Shown: positions 17,696-29,575, numbered from the stretch's first letter. The stretch: DNA of 64,000 nucleotides from Halopenitus malekzadehii (GCF_900108505.1 NZ_FNWU01000003.1:202673-266672), one strand, 5' to 3'. The notes: generated by a model not told the origin, from the letters alone. A program made the numbers and translations.

Positions 17696-19363
17696 ATGGT
17701 GGGCACGGGGCTCCTGGCGCAGGTCGATCCCTCGGTGATCGCCGAGGGCGTGAATCTGCTGTGGGTTGCGGTCGTCTGTTTCCTGATCTTCTTCATGCAC
17801 GCCGGCTTCGCGATGCTTGAGGCGGGGCAGGTGCGTGCGAAGAACGTCGCCAACCAGCTGACGAAGAACCTGCTGACCTGGAGCGTCGGCGTCCTGGTCT
17901 ACTTCCTGATCGGGTTCGGCGTCGAGGCCGTCGCGGGCGGAAGCGGCGTCTCGATGGAGACGTTCACGGCCGCGATGACCGCGCCCGACGGCGCGTGGGT
18001 CAACAGCTGGCTGTTCGGTGCCGTCTTCGCGATGACGGCGGCGACGATCGTTTCCGGCGCGGTCGCCGGCCGCGCGAAGCTCCGCGCGTACGTCGGCTAC
18101 ACGATCGTGCTGTCGGCAGTCATCTACCCGGTCGTCGCGGGGATGTCCTGGTACGGCGGCGGCCTCCTCGCGGGGCTCGGCTTCACGGACTTCGCGGGCG
18201 GGATGGTCGTCCACGGGATGGGCGGCATCGCCGGCCTCACGGCCGCGTACGTGATCGGCCCGCGGATGGACCGCTACGCCGGGGACGGCTCGACGAACGT
18301 CATCCCGGGCCACTCGATGACGTTCGCGGTGCTCGGAACGCTCGTCCTGGCGTTCGGCTGGTACGGCTTCAACGTCGGCACCACCGCGACCGTCTTCGCC
18401 GTCGAGAACGGCGAGTTGACGCTTGGCGGCTTCGGGGTCGTCGGTCGCGTCGCGCTCACGACGACGCTCGGGATGGCCGCCGGGGGCATCGGCGCGGCGC
18501 TTGGAGCCCTCGCACTCACCAAGAAGGTCGATACCCTCTACGTCGCCAACGGGCTGCTGGCGGGACTGGTCGGCGTTACCGGGATCGTCGACCTCGTCAC
18601 CTGGTGGGGCGCCATCGCGGTCGCGCTGGTGTGCGGCCTCCAGCTCCCGTTCGTCTTCGAGTTCGTCTCGGACACGCTGAAGATCGACGACGTCTGTGCG
18701 GTCTTCCCGGTCCACGGCTCCGCCGGCGTCATCGGGATCCTGGCGCTGCCGTTCGTCCACGTCGACGGCTTCTCGGTCGACCTGCTCGTCTCGCAGGTCG
18801 TCGGAACCGCCGTGATCACGGTCTGGACCGTCCTCGCGACCGCAGCGGTCTTCGGCGCCTTCAAGGTGGCCGGACAGGCCCGCGTCGCGCCCGAACACGA
18901 GCGTGAGGGGCTCGACGTCTCCGAACACGGCGTCGACACCTACCCCGAGTTCGGCAAGCCGATCGCCGCCGACGGGTCCGGAGCCAGCGTCCGCGCCGAC
19001 GGCGGCGCGGAGGCCGGCACCGAGATCAAGATGGTCACGGCGATCGTTCGCCCCGAGAAGCTCGGCGAGATCAAGACCGCGCTCGCCGGGATCGGCGCGC
19101 CCTCGCTGACGGTCACGAACGTCTCCGGCCGCGGCTCCCAGCCCGCCAAGACGGGCCAGTGGCGCGGCGAAGAGTACGTCGTCGACCTGCACCAGAAGGT
19201 GAAGATCGAGTGCGTCGTCGCCGACATCCCGGCCGACGAGGTCGCGGCGGCGATCCGCGAGGCCGCAAGCACCGGCGAGCCCGGCGACGGGAAGGTCTTC
19301 GTCCTGCCAGTCGAGGACGCACTGCAGGTGCGCACCGGCACGGCCGGGCCCGAGGCGGTCTGA
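17696..19363 (+). CDS. amt: ammonium transporter fused to a C-terminal PII (GlnK) domain
   Basis: Residues 1-395 are a complete Amt/MEP/Rh channel: 11 predicted membrane segments, the twin pore histidines (His173 in V-V-H-G-M-G-G and His340 in P-V-H-G-S-A-G), and F-N-V-G-T-T. A linker of about 50 residues (396-443) leads to a full PII domain (444-555). It begins [12 protein letters not shown] and has the T-loop Tyr494 in R-G-E-E-Y-V-V-D, then [19 protein letters not shown] and a C-terminal R-T-G. Separate GlnK proteins normally block Amt when nitrogen is plentiful. Here the regulator is tethered 1:1 to the channel, and both halves look intact. No separate glnK lies nearby. The AT-rich upstream region suggests nitrogen-regulated transcription. 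Confidence 0.95.
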   Translation: MVGTGLLAQVDPSVIAEGVNLLWVAVVCFLIFFMHAGFAMLEAGQVRAKNVANQLTKNLLTWSVGVLVYFLIGFGVEAVAGGSGVSMETFTAAMTAPDGAWVNSWLFGAVFAMTAATIVSGAVAGRAKLRAYVGYTIVLSAVIYPVVAGMSWYGGGLLAGLGFTDFAGGMVVHGMGGIAGLTAAYVIGPRMDRYAGDGSTNVIPGHSMTFAVLGTLVLAFGWYGFNVGTTATVFAVENGELTLGGFGVVGRVALTTTLGMAAGGIGAALGALALTKKVDTLYVANGLLAGLVGVTGIVDLVTWWGAIAVALVCGLQLPFVFEFVSDTLKIDDVCAVFPVHGSAGVIGILALPFVHVDGFSVDLLVSQVVGTAVITVWTVLATAAVFGAFKVAGQARVAPEHEREGLDVSEHGVDTYPEFGKPIAADGSGASVRADGGAEAGTEIKMVTAIVRPEKLGEIKTALAGIGAPSLTVTNVSGRGSQPAKTGQWRGEEYVVDLHQKVKIECVVADIPADEVAAAIREAASTGEPGDGKVFVLPVEDALQVRTGTAGPEAV

Positions 19364-19433
19364 AGCAGCGAGACCGCGAGACGGGGCGGTAACCCGACAG
19401 CCGACCCCGAAGGTTGCGGCCCAGCCCGACGCG

Positions 19434-19682
19434 TCACTCCTCGGCGTCGAGCCGGTCCCGAACCAGTGACGAGTCGGACGCGGTGCACTCGGGCCGGCCG
19501 CAAACGCCGGCGTCGGCGCCGGCACGCTCCACGCCCGCGGAGAGACGGTCGATCGACCAGTCGACGTCGTGATCGTGCGTTCGACGGTGCTCGTCCAGGG
19601 CGGTCCGTGCTCGACGAAGGGACGAAAGCGTCTCCGAGAAGCCGCAGGACGCACAGTCGACAGTCACGCGCGATGGTGCCAT
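19434..19682 (-). CDS. small Cys/His zinc-finger-like haloarchaeal protein
   Basis: The start at 19682 gives 82 residues. Cys10 and Cys13 (C-A-S-C), His32/His36/His38, and Cys61/Cys66 (C-G-R-P-E-C) could bind one or two zinc ions. The rest is short helices (L-R-R-A-R-T-A-L-D-E-H). The pattern resembles small haloarchaeal proteins of unknown function that are often annotated only as DUFs. A longer start at 19709 would add a basic N-terminus and is less likely. It is divergent from hemL and convergent with amt. Confidence 0.65.
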   Translation of the reverse strand: MAPSRVTVDCASCGFSETLSSLRRARTALDEHRRTHDHDVDWSIDRLSAGVERAGADAGVCGRPECTASDSSLVRDRLDAEE

Positions 19683-19764
19683 GATCGATCGATGGCGACT
19701 GTGAGCCAAAACGATCGCGGTTCGAACGGAATCCCTTTTTCACCTCCCGACCGAAGGAGGGCGT

Positions 19765-21108
19765 ATGAACAACGACCGCTCGCGCGCGCTGTACGACCGC
19801 GCGCTCTCGGTGCTGCCCGGCGGCGTCAACTCCTCGGTGCGGGCGACGCTCCCGCACCCGGTGTTCGTCGACCACGGAGACGGCGGCCACGTGATCGACG
19901 CCGACGGAAACCGGTACGTCGACTGGGTGATGGGCTACGGCCCGCTGTTGTACGGCCACGACGTCCCCGAACCGGTGACGGCGGCGATCCAGTCCGCGGC
20001 GGCGGACGGCCCGATGTACGGGGTCCCGACCGAGATCGAGGTCGAACACGCCGAGTTCATCGCGCGCCACGTCCCGAGCGTCGAACAGGTCCGGTTCGTC
20101 AACTCCGGCACCGAGGCGACCGTTTCGGCGGTCCGGCTCGCCCGGGGCCACACGGGTCGCGACAAGATCGTGGTGATGCAGGGCGGCTACCACGGCGCCC
20201 AGGAGTCGACGCTCGTCGAGGGTGAGCCGGGAGCGCAGGTGCCCTCCACCGCGGGCGTTCCCGAGGAGTTCGCCGAACACACCCTGCCGGTCCCGTTCAA
20301 CGACCCCGATGCCGCACGCGAGGTCTTCGACGATCACGGCGACGACATCGCGGCGGTGCTCGTCGAGCCGATCCTCGCCAACTCCGGGATCGTGATGCCC
20401 GTCGACGGCTACCACGAAACGCTGCGCGAGCTGTGTGACGAGCACGGCTCGCTGCTCGTCTTCGACGAGGTGATCACCGGCTTCCGCGTCGGCGGGCTGG
20501 GCTGTGCACAGGGAAAACTCGGCGTGACCCCCGATCTCACCACGTTCGGGAAGATCGTCGGCGGCGGGTTCCCGGTCGGGGCGATCGGCGGCCGAGCGGA
20601 CGTGATGGAGGGGTTCACGCCGGCCGGCGACGTCTTCCAGGCCGGGACCTTCTCGGGACATCCGGTGGCGATGGCGGCCGGCAAGGCCTATCTCGAGTAC
20701 GCGGCCGAACACGACGTCTACGAGCACGTCAACGAGCTCGGGCGCCGGCTTCGGGAGGGGATCACCGACATCTGTGCCGAACAGGCGCCGACGTACACGG
20801 TCGTCGGGACGGACTCGCTGTTCAAGACGGTCTTCACGCGCGAGGGCCCGATCGGTGGGGACCTCGAGACGTGCTGTCCGGCGGGCTGTACCCAGGACCC
20901 CGACTGTCCGCGGTACGACTACTGCCCGAAGACGGGCGCCGACGTCGCCCGCGCGGAGACCGACCGCTGGGAACGCGTCTTCCGCCAGGAGATGACGGAT
21001 CAGGGGATCCTCCTCACCGGCAACCAGTTCGAGAGCCAGTTCGTCTCCTACGCACACACCGAGGCGGACGTCGAGGAGACGCTCGAGGCGTACAAACACG
21101 CGCTCTGA
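19765..21108 (+). CDS. hemL: glutamate-1-semialdehyde 2,1-aminomutase
   Basis: HemL makes 5-aminolevulinate, the first committed tetrapyrrole precursor, by a PLP-dependent amino shift. The 447-residue protein has the start motif [17 protein letters not shown], the F-D-E-V-I-T-G-F-R motif, and the PLP lysine in F-G-K-I-V-G-G-G (Lys263). A short Cys-rich insertion (Cys370, 371, 375, 381, 387, ending [11 protein letters not shown]) lies in the C-terminal domain and could bind a metal. A T-run TATA-like element (19732-19740) and a GGAGG-type sequence lie just upstream of the ATG. The gene is separate from but close to hemC-cobA-hemD. Confidence 0.96.
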   Translation: MNNDRSRALYDRALSVLPGGVNSSVRATLPHPVFVDHGDGGHVIDADGNRYVDWVMGYGPLLYGHDVPEPVTAAIQSAAADGPMYGVPTEIEVEHAEFIARHVPSVEQVRFVNSGTEATVSAVRLARGHTGRDKIVVMQGGYHGAQESTLVEGEPGAQVPSTAGVPEEFAEHTLPVPFNDPDAAREVFDDHGDDIAAVLVEPILANSGIVMPVDGYHETLRELCDEHGSLLVFDEVITGFRVGGLGCAQGKLGVTPDLTTFGKIVGGGFPVGAIGGRADVMEGFTPAGDVFQAGTFSGHPVAMAAGKAYLEYAAEHDVYEHVNELGRRLREGITDICAEQAPTYTVVGTDSLFKTVFTREGPIGGDLETCCPAGCTQDPDCPRYDYCPKTGADVARAETDRWERVFRQEMTDQGILLTGNQFESQFVSYAHTEADVEETLEAYKHAL

Positions 21109-21226
21109 GCGGCGAAATGACGCGCTCCGAGCCACGAAAGCATCGCGGCCGGAGTCGACGAACGCGCAACGACCTGACGCGACCGAAATTGGTGACCTTT
21201 TCACCACCGGGACCGACGGATCGAGT

Positions 21227-22399
21227 ATGACACGATCGCTTCGACTCGCGACTCGCGGATCCGACCTCGCCGTGAAACAGGCGGCGACGGTCGCTGACGC
21301 GCTCGCGACCCGGCGCCGGGAGGTCAAGACCCGAACGGTCGAGACCCGCGGCGACCAGGTCCCGGATGCGCTCATCCACGAGCTGGGAAAGACGGGCGCG
21401 TTCGTCCGGTCGCTTGACGAGGAGGTGCTCTCCGGCGACGCCGACCTCGCGGTCCACTCGCTGAAGGACGTCCCGACGGAGGGGCTCGACGACCTCGTCA
21501 TCGCCGGCGTCCCCGAGCGCGCGCCGGCCGGCGACGTTCTCGTGACTCCCGAGGGAGACGACCTCGCCGACCTCGAGCCGGGGTCGACGATCGGAACCGC
21601 CTCGCTGCGCCGCACCGCCCAGATCAAGGCCGCCCGCCCCGACCTCGAAGTGGAGCCGATCCGTGGCAACGTCGACACCCGGATCGAGAAGCTGCTCGCG
21701 CCCGGACTCCAGCGCGAACACGGGGCCCGGATGGAGGCGCGGTCAGAGGAGAAGGGTGAGACCGGCGAGACGAACGGAGACGACCACGCTGGCGACCGCG
21801 ATGAGGACGGCGACCGGACGGAAGACGGGGACGATCGCGAGTTCGAGGCGACCGTCGAGGAGTGGTTCGACTCGCTCTCCGAACTCGAACGCGGAGCGAT
21901 GGAACGAGACGTTGAGACCGAGTACGACGGGCTGGTGCTCGCGGAGGCCGGACTCGCGCGATCCGGGCTGCTCGATGCGGTCCCGACGGCGCGGCTCGAG
22001 CGCGGCGAGTTCGTCCCGGCGGCCGGCCAGGGCGCGATCGCCGTCGTCGCGGCGGATCCGGACGTGGTAGAGGCGATCCGGTCGGCGGTCGACCACTCGC
22101 GGACGCGCGTGGAGACGAGCGTCGAGCGGACGATCCTCGAGGAGCTCGGCGGCGGCTGCATCGCCCCGATCGGCATCAACGCGATCGTGCAGGGATCGTA
22201 CGTGCACACGACCGTCCGCGTGCTCTCGCGGGACGGGACCGAGGAGGTGGCCGAGACGCGCGATCTCGACATCGAGCACTACGGGCAGGACGCGCAGGCG
22301 TTCGGCCGGGACCTGGCCGAACGGGGCGCCGACGAGTTGATCGAACGCGCGCGCGAACGGAGCGAGGAGGATGACGGAGGACGAGAGGAGGATGACTGA
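21227..22399 (+). CDS. hemC: porphobilinogen deaminase (hydroxymethylbilane synthase)
   Basis: HemC polymerises four porphobilinogens into hydroxymethylbilane. Catalytic Asp81 is in H-S-L-K-D-V-P-T. The dipyrromethane cofactor is carried on Cys311 in G-G-G-C-I-A-P-I-G. The protein is 390 residues, about 75 longer than typical. The excess is a highly acidic, Glu/Asp/Gly-rich insertion at about residues 157-232, between the N-V-D-T-R-I-E-K-L segment and Y-D-G-L-V-L-A-E-A-G-L. The insertion should be a disordered surface loop. The gene ends inside the start of cobA and is the first gene of hemC-cobA-hemD. Confidence 0.96.
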   Translation: MTRSLRLATRGSDLAVKQAATVADALATRRREVKTRTVETRGDQVPDALIHELGKTGAFVRSLDEEVLSGDADLAVHSLKDVPTEGLDDLVIAGVPERAPAGDVLVTPEGDDLADLEPGSTIGTASLRRTAQIKAARPDLEVEPIRGNVDTRIEKLLAPGLQREHGARMEARSEEKGETGETNGDDHAGDRDEDGDRTEDGDDREFEATVEEWFDSLSELERGAMERDVETEYDGLVLAEAGLARSGLLDAVPTARLERGEFVPAAGQGAIAVVAADPDVVEAIRSAVDHSRTRVETSVERTILEELGGGCIAPIGINAIVQGSYVHTTVRVLSRDGTEEVAETRDLDIEHYGQDAQAFGRDLAERGADELIERARERSEEDDGGREEDD

Positions 22400-23297
22400 A
22401 GACGACGGTCGGAGCGACGGATTCGAGGACGAGACCCAAACCGAGGGCCCCGAGGACGAGATCCCGACCGACAGCCACGAGGAAGCGACCGGCAAGGTCT
22501 ACCTCGTCGGGTCGGGGCCCGGCGATCCGGAGCTACTGACGGTGCGGGCGAACCGCCTCCTCGAGGCGGCCGACGTCGTGCTCCACGACAAGCTTCCGGG
22601 CCCGGAGATCATCGAGTCGATCCCCGAGGAGAAGCGCGAGGACGTCGGCAAGCGGGCCGACGGCGAGTGGACGCCCCAGGAGTACACCAACCGCCGGCTG
22701 GTCGAACTCGCCCGTGAGGGAAAGACGGTCGTCCGGCTGAAGGGCGGCGACCCCTTCGTGTTCGGCCGGGGCGGCGAAGAGCTCGAGCATCTCGCGTCGG
22801 CCGGCGTGCCGGTCGAGGTCGTGCCGGGCGTCACCTCCGCGATCGCCGGGGCCGGCGTAGCTGGGATCCCGGTGACCCACCGAGAGCACGCCTCCTCGGT
22901 GTCGTTCGTGACGGGTCACGAGGACCCGACGAAGGACGATTCGGCGGTCGACTGGGAGGCGCTTGCGGCCACCGGCGGGACGATCGTCGTGTTGATGGGC
23001 GTCGGCAAGCTGCCGGAGTACGTCGCCGAGCTCCGGAACGCGGGGATGGACTCGGAAACGCCGGTGGCCCTCGTCGAACGCGCGACGTGGCCGGACATGC
23101 GCGTAGCGACCGGGACCCTCGAGACGATCATCTCGGTCCGCGACGAAACGGGGATCGAACCGCCAGCCATTACCGTGATCGGCGAGGTCGCGGCGAGCCG
23201 TGACCGCGTGATCGACGTCCTGGAGAACGCCAACGCGGCACCAGTCGGGGCCGAAACGGAACGGGAACAGGAACCGGAACGGGGGACCGACCGATGA
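22392..23297 (+). CDS. cobA: uroporphyrinogen-III C-methyltransferase (SUMT)
   Basis: SUMT methylates uroporphyrinogen III twice, which opens the branch to cobalamin and siroheme. SAM-methyltransferase signatures are clear: V-G-S-G-P-G-D-P-E-L-L-T, V-R-L-K-G-G-D-P-F-V-F-G-R-G-G-E-E, and P-G-V-T-S-A-I-A-G. Two ATG codons are possible, 22371 and 22392, each preceded by GAGGAG-like sequence as part of a duplicated GAGGAGGATGAC-like block. The downstream one overlaps the hemC stop (ATGACTGA) and gives 301 residues with an acidic N-terminal tail of about 30. The stop overlaps the hemD start (ATGA). Confidence 0.95.
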   Translation: MTEDDGRSDGFEDETQTEGPEDEIPTDSHEEATGKVYLVGSGPGDPELLTVRANRLLEAADVVLHDKLPGPEIIESIPEEKREDVGKRADGEWTPQEYTNRRLVELAREGKTVVRLKGGDPFVFGRGGEELEHLASAGVPVEVVPGVTSAIAGAGVAGIPVTHREHASSVSFVTGHEDPTKDDSAVDWEALAATGGTIVVLMGVGKLPEYVAELRNAGMDSETPVALVERATWPDMRVATGTLETIISVRDETGIEPPAITVIGEVAASRDRVIDVLENANAAPVGAETEREQEPERGTDR

Positions 23298-24118
23298 GCC
23301 GGCAGGTGCGCGTCGCCGTCTTCCGACCCGACGACGAGCGGATCGACGACGCGGTCGAGCTGTTGGGGTCGCTCGGTGCCGACCCGGTTCCGGACCCGAT
23401 GTTGGCGGTTGAACCGACCGGGGAGACGCCGACGGACGCGCCATACGTGGTCCTCACGAGCAAGACCGGCGTCGAACTCGCCGACGAGCGCGGGTGGGAG
23501 CCGGCCGCGGACGCGACGCTCGTCGCGATCGGCCCCGCGACCGCCGCGGCGGCGCGGGAGGCGGGTTGGACCGTCGATCTGATCCCCGAGGAGTACACCT
23601 CCCAGGGACTCGTCGACCTGCTCGCCGACCGGATCGCCGAGGGAGGCGGGAGCGGCGAGGGGACTGCAGGCGCGGCGAAGCGGATCGCCGCGGACCAAAG
23701 CACCACGGGTCGGGGCGTCGCGATCGAGGTCGCACGCTCGGACCACGGCAGCGCGGTCCTCACCGAGGGGCTCGCGGCTGCGGGCGCCGACGTCCACGAG
23801 ACGGTGCTCTACCGGCTCGTCCGCCCCGAGAGAGCCGGCCGATCGACCGAGCTGGCCGCCGCCGGCGAGCTGGAGGCGGCCGCGTTTACCTCCTCGCTCA
23901 CGGTGGAACACTTCCTCGAAGCCGCCGCCGAGCGAGGGATCGAGGCCGACGCTCGCGAGGGACTCGCCGACGCGGTCGTCGGTACCATCGGGGACCCGAC
24001 CCGGGAAACGGCCGAGGCGCACGGGATCGACGTCGACGTCGTTCCCGAGGACGCGACCTTCGAGTCGCTCGCGACCGCGGTGGTCGAACGGGCTGCGCCG
24101 AGCCACCGCGGCGAGTGA
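23294..24118 (+). CDS. hemD: uroporphyrinogen-III synthase
   Basis: HemD closes hydroxymethylbilane with inversion of ring D to give uroporphyrinogen III. The family is poorly conserved, and this assignment combines weak motifs with position. The 274-residue protein has the two-domain pattern, with V-L-T-S-K-T-G-V-E early, A-I-G-P-A-T-A-A-A-A-R at the inter-domain region, A-A-F-T-S-S-L-T-V near residue 195, and I-G-D-P-T-R-E-T-A-E-A-H-G-I at the end. The ATGA overlap with cobA makes an operon in pathway order, with HemC product passed to HemD and then CobA. Confidence 0.92.
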   Translation: MSRQVRVAVFRPDDERIDDAVELLGSLGADPVPDPMLAVEPTGETPTDAPYVVLTSKTGVELADERGWEPAADATLVAIGPATAAAAREAGWTVDLIPEEYTSQGLVDLLADRIAEGGGSGEGTAGAAKRIAADQSTTGRGVAIEVARSDHGSAVLTEGLAAAGADVHETVLYRLVRPERAGRSTELAAAGELEAAAFTSSLTVEHFLEAAAERGIEADAREGLADAVVGTIGDPTRETAEAHGIDVDVVPEDATFESLATAVVERAAPSHRGE

Positions 24119-24182
24119 GCGCCTCGGTGCGGGATCGGCGCGGTGGCTCGGCGCGGAACTGGCCCGAAACGCGAGCCGGGCG

Positions 24183-25547
24183 TCACTCCCCGCTGCCGGC
24201 CCGGTCGTCGAACGTCGCCCACGCGTCGGGAAACGCTGTGAGCCGTGCCGCCGACAGCGTGTACAGCGCGTACTCCCGGTCCAGCCGGACCGTTCGATCC
24301 TCCTCGATCCAGCGGCGTATCCGGTCGTCCGTCGAGGCGAGCCGGGACCGTTCGGCCGCGAGGAAGTCGCCGCCCACGGTCGGATCAGCGGACGATGCGG
24401 GGAGGTTCTCGAGCGCCGCGACCGCCGACTCGCGGGCCGCCCGGACGGTCTCGGGCGTCGCCTCGCGATGTCCGCCCTCCTCGATGGTCCTTCGAGCGCG
24501 ATCGAGTGCCCGCCGGTTGACGTCGAGTTCGAGGGCGGTCGCAAGCGATCGGCCGAGTCGGCGCCGGTCCTCGAACAGGGTCTCGTGGAGGTGCGAGACC
24601 ACCCTGACGCCCTCGGTCACGATCTCCCGGGCCGGGTCCGCGTCGGTCCCGATCAGCTCGCGAGGATCGCCCGCGTCGTCAGTCGGGTATTCGGCCTCGC
24701 GAAAGTCCTCGCGGGCGGTTTCGAGCGCGGTCGTGAAGCGTTCCTCGTAGTCGACCGGCGGGCCGGCGCCAGAGTCACCGTCGCCGTCGACGCCAGCGTC
24801 GGCATCACCGTCTGCCGCGGCACGCTCGCGATGGCGCGCCGAGAGGTGATCCAGGGCCGCCAGCCGCGAGACGGCGCGTTCGACCTGGCCGGCCAACTCG
24901 CCGATCCACAGCGCGTGTCCCTCCGGCGCGGCGTGGTGATGCGTGGGCCGATCGAGATCGGTGCGGGCTCGATCGAGGAGCGACTCGAGGCGCACGGCGG
25001 TGAGCAGGGTTCGATGCGGGTCGATCCCCGCATAGGTGAGCGCATCCGTGCCGGTCGCGAGCCGATCGCGTGCGTCCGAGCGGGCCCCCTCGACGACGGA
25101 CCGCCGCTCCGTCGTCGATCCGACCGCGGCGACCGTCTCGGCGGCGCTGCGGGCGTGTCCGCGGACCTCATAGGACTCCGCGAGTGCGTTGGCAGCAGCG
25201 GGTGCGTCCCGCACGGCGTCGAGTCCGCGAACCGCGCGATCACGAAACCGATCGATCTCCCGGCGTGCGGCCCCGTTCGGGACGTCGGCTGCGGTGAGCG
25301 GGTCCGGGACGTCGGCCAGCAGCGAGTCGATCCGGTCGACCGCCCCGACGACCGTTTCCCGGGTCGGCTGCACCGGCTCGGGCCGTGGCGGGGTCTCGAC
25401 CGGCGACTCGATCGTTCCCTCGAGCGTCGCGGCATCGTACGTGGACGGCGTGTCCTCGCCGTGATCGAGGACGTCGAGACACCCGGCCGACGCGAGGGTC
25501 ACTCCGGCGCCGACCGCACCGAGAACCGAGCGACGCGACCGGGTCAC
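24183..25547 (-). CDS. Tat-exported lipoprotein, function unknown
   Basis: The N-terminus has a twin-arginine signal (S-R-R-S-V-L-G) and a lipobox ending A-S-A-G-C (Cys23), so the 454-residue protein should be lipid-anchored on the cell surface. The mature part is rich in Ala, Arg, Asp and Glu with long predicted helices and no Cys, and has one acidic Asp/Gly-rich linker around residue 245. No enzyme motif is recognised. It is the second gene of a pair, and its ATG overlaps the stop of the upstream lipoprotein gene (ATGA), so the two probably act together. Confidence 0.8.
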   Translation of the reverse strand: MTRSRRSVLGAVGAGVTLASAGCLDVLDHGEDTPSTYDAATLEGTIESPVETPPRPEPVQPTRETVVGAVDRIDSLLADVPDPLTAADVPNGAARREIDRFRDRAVRGLDAVRDAPAAANALAESYEVRGHARSAAETVAAVGSTTERRSVVEGARSDARDRLATGTDALTYAGIDPHRTLLTAVRLESLLDRARTDLDRPTHHHAAPEGHALWIGELAGQVERAVSRLAALDHLSARHRERAAADGDADAGVDGDGDSGAGPPVDYEERFTTALETAREDFREAEYPTDDAGDPRELIGTDADPAREIVTEGVRVVSHLHETLFEDRRRLGRSLATALELDVNRRALDRARRTIEEGGHREATPETVRAARESAVAALENLPASSADPTVGGDFLAAERSRLASTDDRIRRWIEEDRTVRLDREYALYTLSAARLTAFPDAWATFDDRAGSGE

Positions 25548-26224
25548 GCGTCATCACCGCCGTTTGTCTCGATCGACTCGGGTCGGCAGTTCGAGCTGGT
25601 TCCGAGCCCCATTCCCGACGGGGATGACTCGTAAGCCTGCGGGACGCGCAGCGCCGTCACGAGCAGGTGGCGGTCGTCCACCGCACAGGCCGCGTCCGCC
25701 GGACGGAGCTTCCGACAGCGGCTGGCGTGGAACTCGTCGTCCTCGATCTCGACGTACTCGGTCGAGAGCTCATAACAGGCGGCGATCGGCTCCTGGATCA
25801 GGACGGCCGACTCGGAATCGAAGTCGGTCGCTGCCAGAAACGACCGAAGCGCGTCGGTTCCCTCCGGCTCCCGTCGGAACCGCAGCCGATCGCGGTGGGC
25901 GTCCTCGAGGATGAACCACATCCGGTTTCGGAGCCGCCGGTCCGCGAGGTCGGGCGTCGGGGTGGCGGGAACGTCGCTCGAGTCGGTCACACCGCCGTCC
26001 GGATCAGTCGGATCGAACCCGGTCGGGATGATCGAGTCGAGCGACGGGTCACGGAGCGTCTCGACCGCGAAGTCGGTCGTGGCCGACTCGGGCGGGTGTG
26101 ACGGGTCGTCGTTCACGGTTCGGCTGCGGGAGGACTGGCCGTCGAGACAGCCGGCCGCGGCGCTCGCCAGGACCGCTGCGCCCGCGGCGAGGAGGGATCG
26201 CCGGGACCGATGGAGGGCGGGCAT
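25544..26224 (-). CDS. Tat-exported small lipoprotein, function unknown
   Basis: The start at 26224 gives 226 residues with a signal R-S-R-R-S-L-L-A-A-G and a lipobox S-A-A-A-G-C. The longer in-frame start to 26251 would place nine residues before the signal. A TATA-like CCTATTTGG (coding strand, 26249-26257) lies about 25-33 nt before 26224. The mature protein has a linker rich in Pro/Asp/Thr, then a globular part with three or four Cys (I-A-A-C-Y-E-L, A-S-R-C-R-K-L, A-A-C-A-V-D-D) and a Cys near the end. No function is recognised. It is translationally coupled to the larger lipoprotein downstream. Confidence 0.78.
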   Translation of the reverse strand: MPALHRSRRSLLAAGAAVLASAAAGCLDGQSSRSRTVNDDPSHPPESATTDFAVETLRDPSLDSIIPTGFDPTDPDGGVTDSSDVPATPTPDLADRRLRNRMWFILEDAHRDRLRFRREPEGTDALRSFLAATDFDSESAVLIQEPIAACYELSTEYVEIEDDEFHASRCRKLRPADAACAVDDRHLLVTALRVPQAYESSPSGMGLGTSSNCRPESIETNGGDDA

Positions 26225-26255
26225 ACAACCGGCTGGGCCGTGCCACCCCAAATAG

Positions 26256-28538
<2,283 letters not shown>

Positions 28539-28630
28539 CGAACGGAACCCCGGCGACCGCCGGAGTCGTGATGACCGACCGAACGGGCGGTGGCGAACCG
28601 ACCCCCGCAAGCGCGTCGAACACCCACAAC

Positions 28631-28638
28631 CATTTATC
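28631..28638 (+). promoter_or_regulatory. TATA box of the ABC exporter operon
   Basis: CATTTATC lies 23-30 nt before the ATG at 28661. It rules out the 47-codon longer in-frame start at 28520, which lies inside the ligA 3' end. Confidence 0.7.
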
Positions 28639-28660
28639 CGAACGGGCGGAACCGGGGCGT

Positions 28661-29575
28661 ATGACAGCCATCGAGCTCTCCGGGGTGACCAAGCGGTTCG
28701 GGGAGTTGACCGCCGTCAACGATCTCGATCTGACCGTCGAGGAGGGCGACGTGTTCGGCTTCCTCGGGCCGAACGGCGCCGGGAAATCGACGACGATCAA
28801 CGTGTTGTTGGACTTCGTCCGGCCGACGTCGGGGACGGTCCGTGTGCTCGGCCACGACGCCCAGGCCGACAGCGTCGCGGTGCGGGAGCAGACGGGAGTT
28901 CTCCCCGAGGGGTTCGACGTCTACGACCGGCTGACGGGGAAACAGCACGTCACGTTCGCGATCGAGTCAAAGGGGGCGTACGAGGACCCCGACGCGATTC
29001 TCGAGCGAGTGGGGCTCGCCGGCGACGGCGACCGCAAAGCGGGCGGCTACTCGAAGGGGATGCGCCAACGGCTGGCGCTCGGGATGGCGCTCGTCGGCGA
29101 CCCCGATCTCCTCATCCTCGATGAACCGTCATCGGGGCTCGATCCGGCCGGTGCCAAGGAGATGCGCGAGATCGTCCGCGAGGAGGCCGAAGACGGGACG
29201 ACCGTCTTCTTCTCCTCGCACGTGCTCGGACAGGTCGAGGCGGTCTGTGACCGCGTCGGCATCCTTCGCGACGGCCGGCTCGTCGCCGAGGACTCGATCG
29301 ACGGGCTCCGGGAGGCGGTCGGGAGCGACGAGACGCTGATCGTCACCGTCGACGCGGCGACCGAGGACGACCTCGAGGCGGTTCGGGCCATCGACGGCGT
29401 CGCCAGCGCGGAGACGGACGGCGGCACCGTCCGCGTGAGCTGTGACAGCGGCGTGAAGACGGACGTGATCGGCGCCCTCGAGGAAGCCGGCGTGACGGTC
29501 CAGGACTTCACGACTCAGGAGGCCTCCCTCGAGGACCTCTTCATCGCCTACACGGAAGGGGAGGTGGCCGAATGA
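28661..29575 (+). CDS. ABC-2 type exporter, ATP-binding subunit
   Basis: This 304-residue ATPase energises export by the permease encoded next. Walker A is G-P-N-G-A-G-K-S-T, the Q-loop lies near T-G-V-L-P-E-G-F, the ABC signature is G-G-Y-S-K-G-M-R-Q-R, and Walker B with its glutamate is L-L-I-L-D-E-P-S-S-G-L-D. A C-terminal domain of about 75 residues beyond the core (T-V-D-A-A-T-E-D-D-L and after) is typical of the DrrA/CcmA-like group. The stop overlaps the permease start (ATGA). The substrate cannot be predicted; homologues export drugs, lipids, or act in sodium efflux. Confidence 0.93.
   Translation: MTAIELSGVTKRFGELTAVNDLDLTVEEGDVFGFLGPNGAGKSTTINVLLDFVRPTSGTVRVLGHDAQADSVAVREQTGVLPEGFDVYDRLTGKQHVTFAIESKGAYEDPDAILERVGLAGDGDRKAGGYSKGMRQRLALGMALVGDPDLLILDEPSSGLDPAGAKEMREIVREEAEDGTTVFFSSHVLGQVEAVCDRVGILRDGRLVAEDSIDGLREAVGSDETLIVTVDAATEDDLEAVRAIDGVASAETDGGTVRVSCDSGVKTDVIGALEEAGVTVQDFTTQEASLEDLFIAYTEGEVAE

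Noticed and set aside
17313..17853. Minus-strand ORFs over the AT-rich region upstream of amt and into its 5' end.
   Set aside because: Basic, Ser/Arg-rich products with no family resemblance. The region has the features of a promoter.
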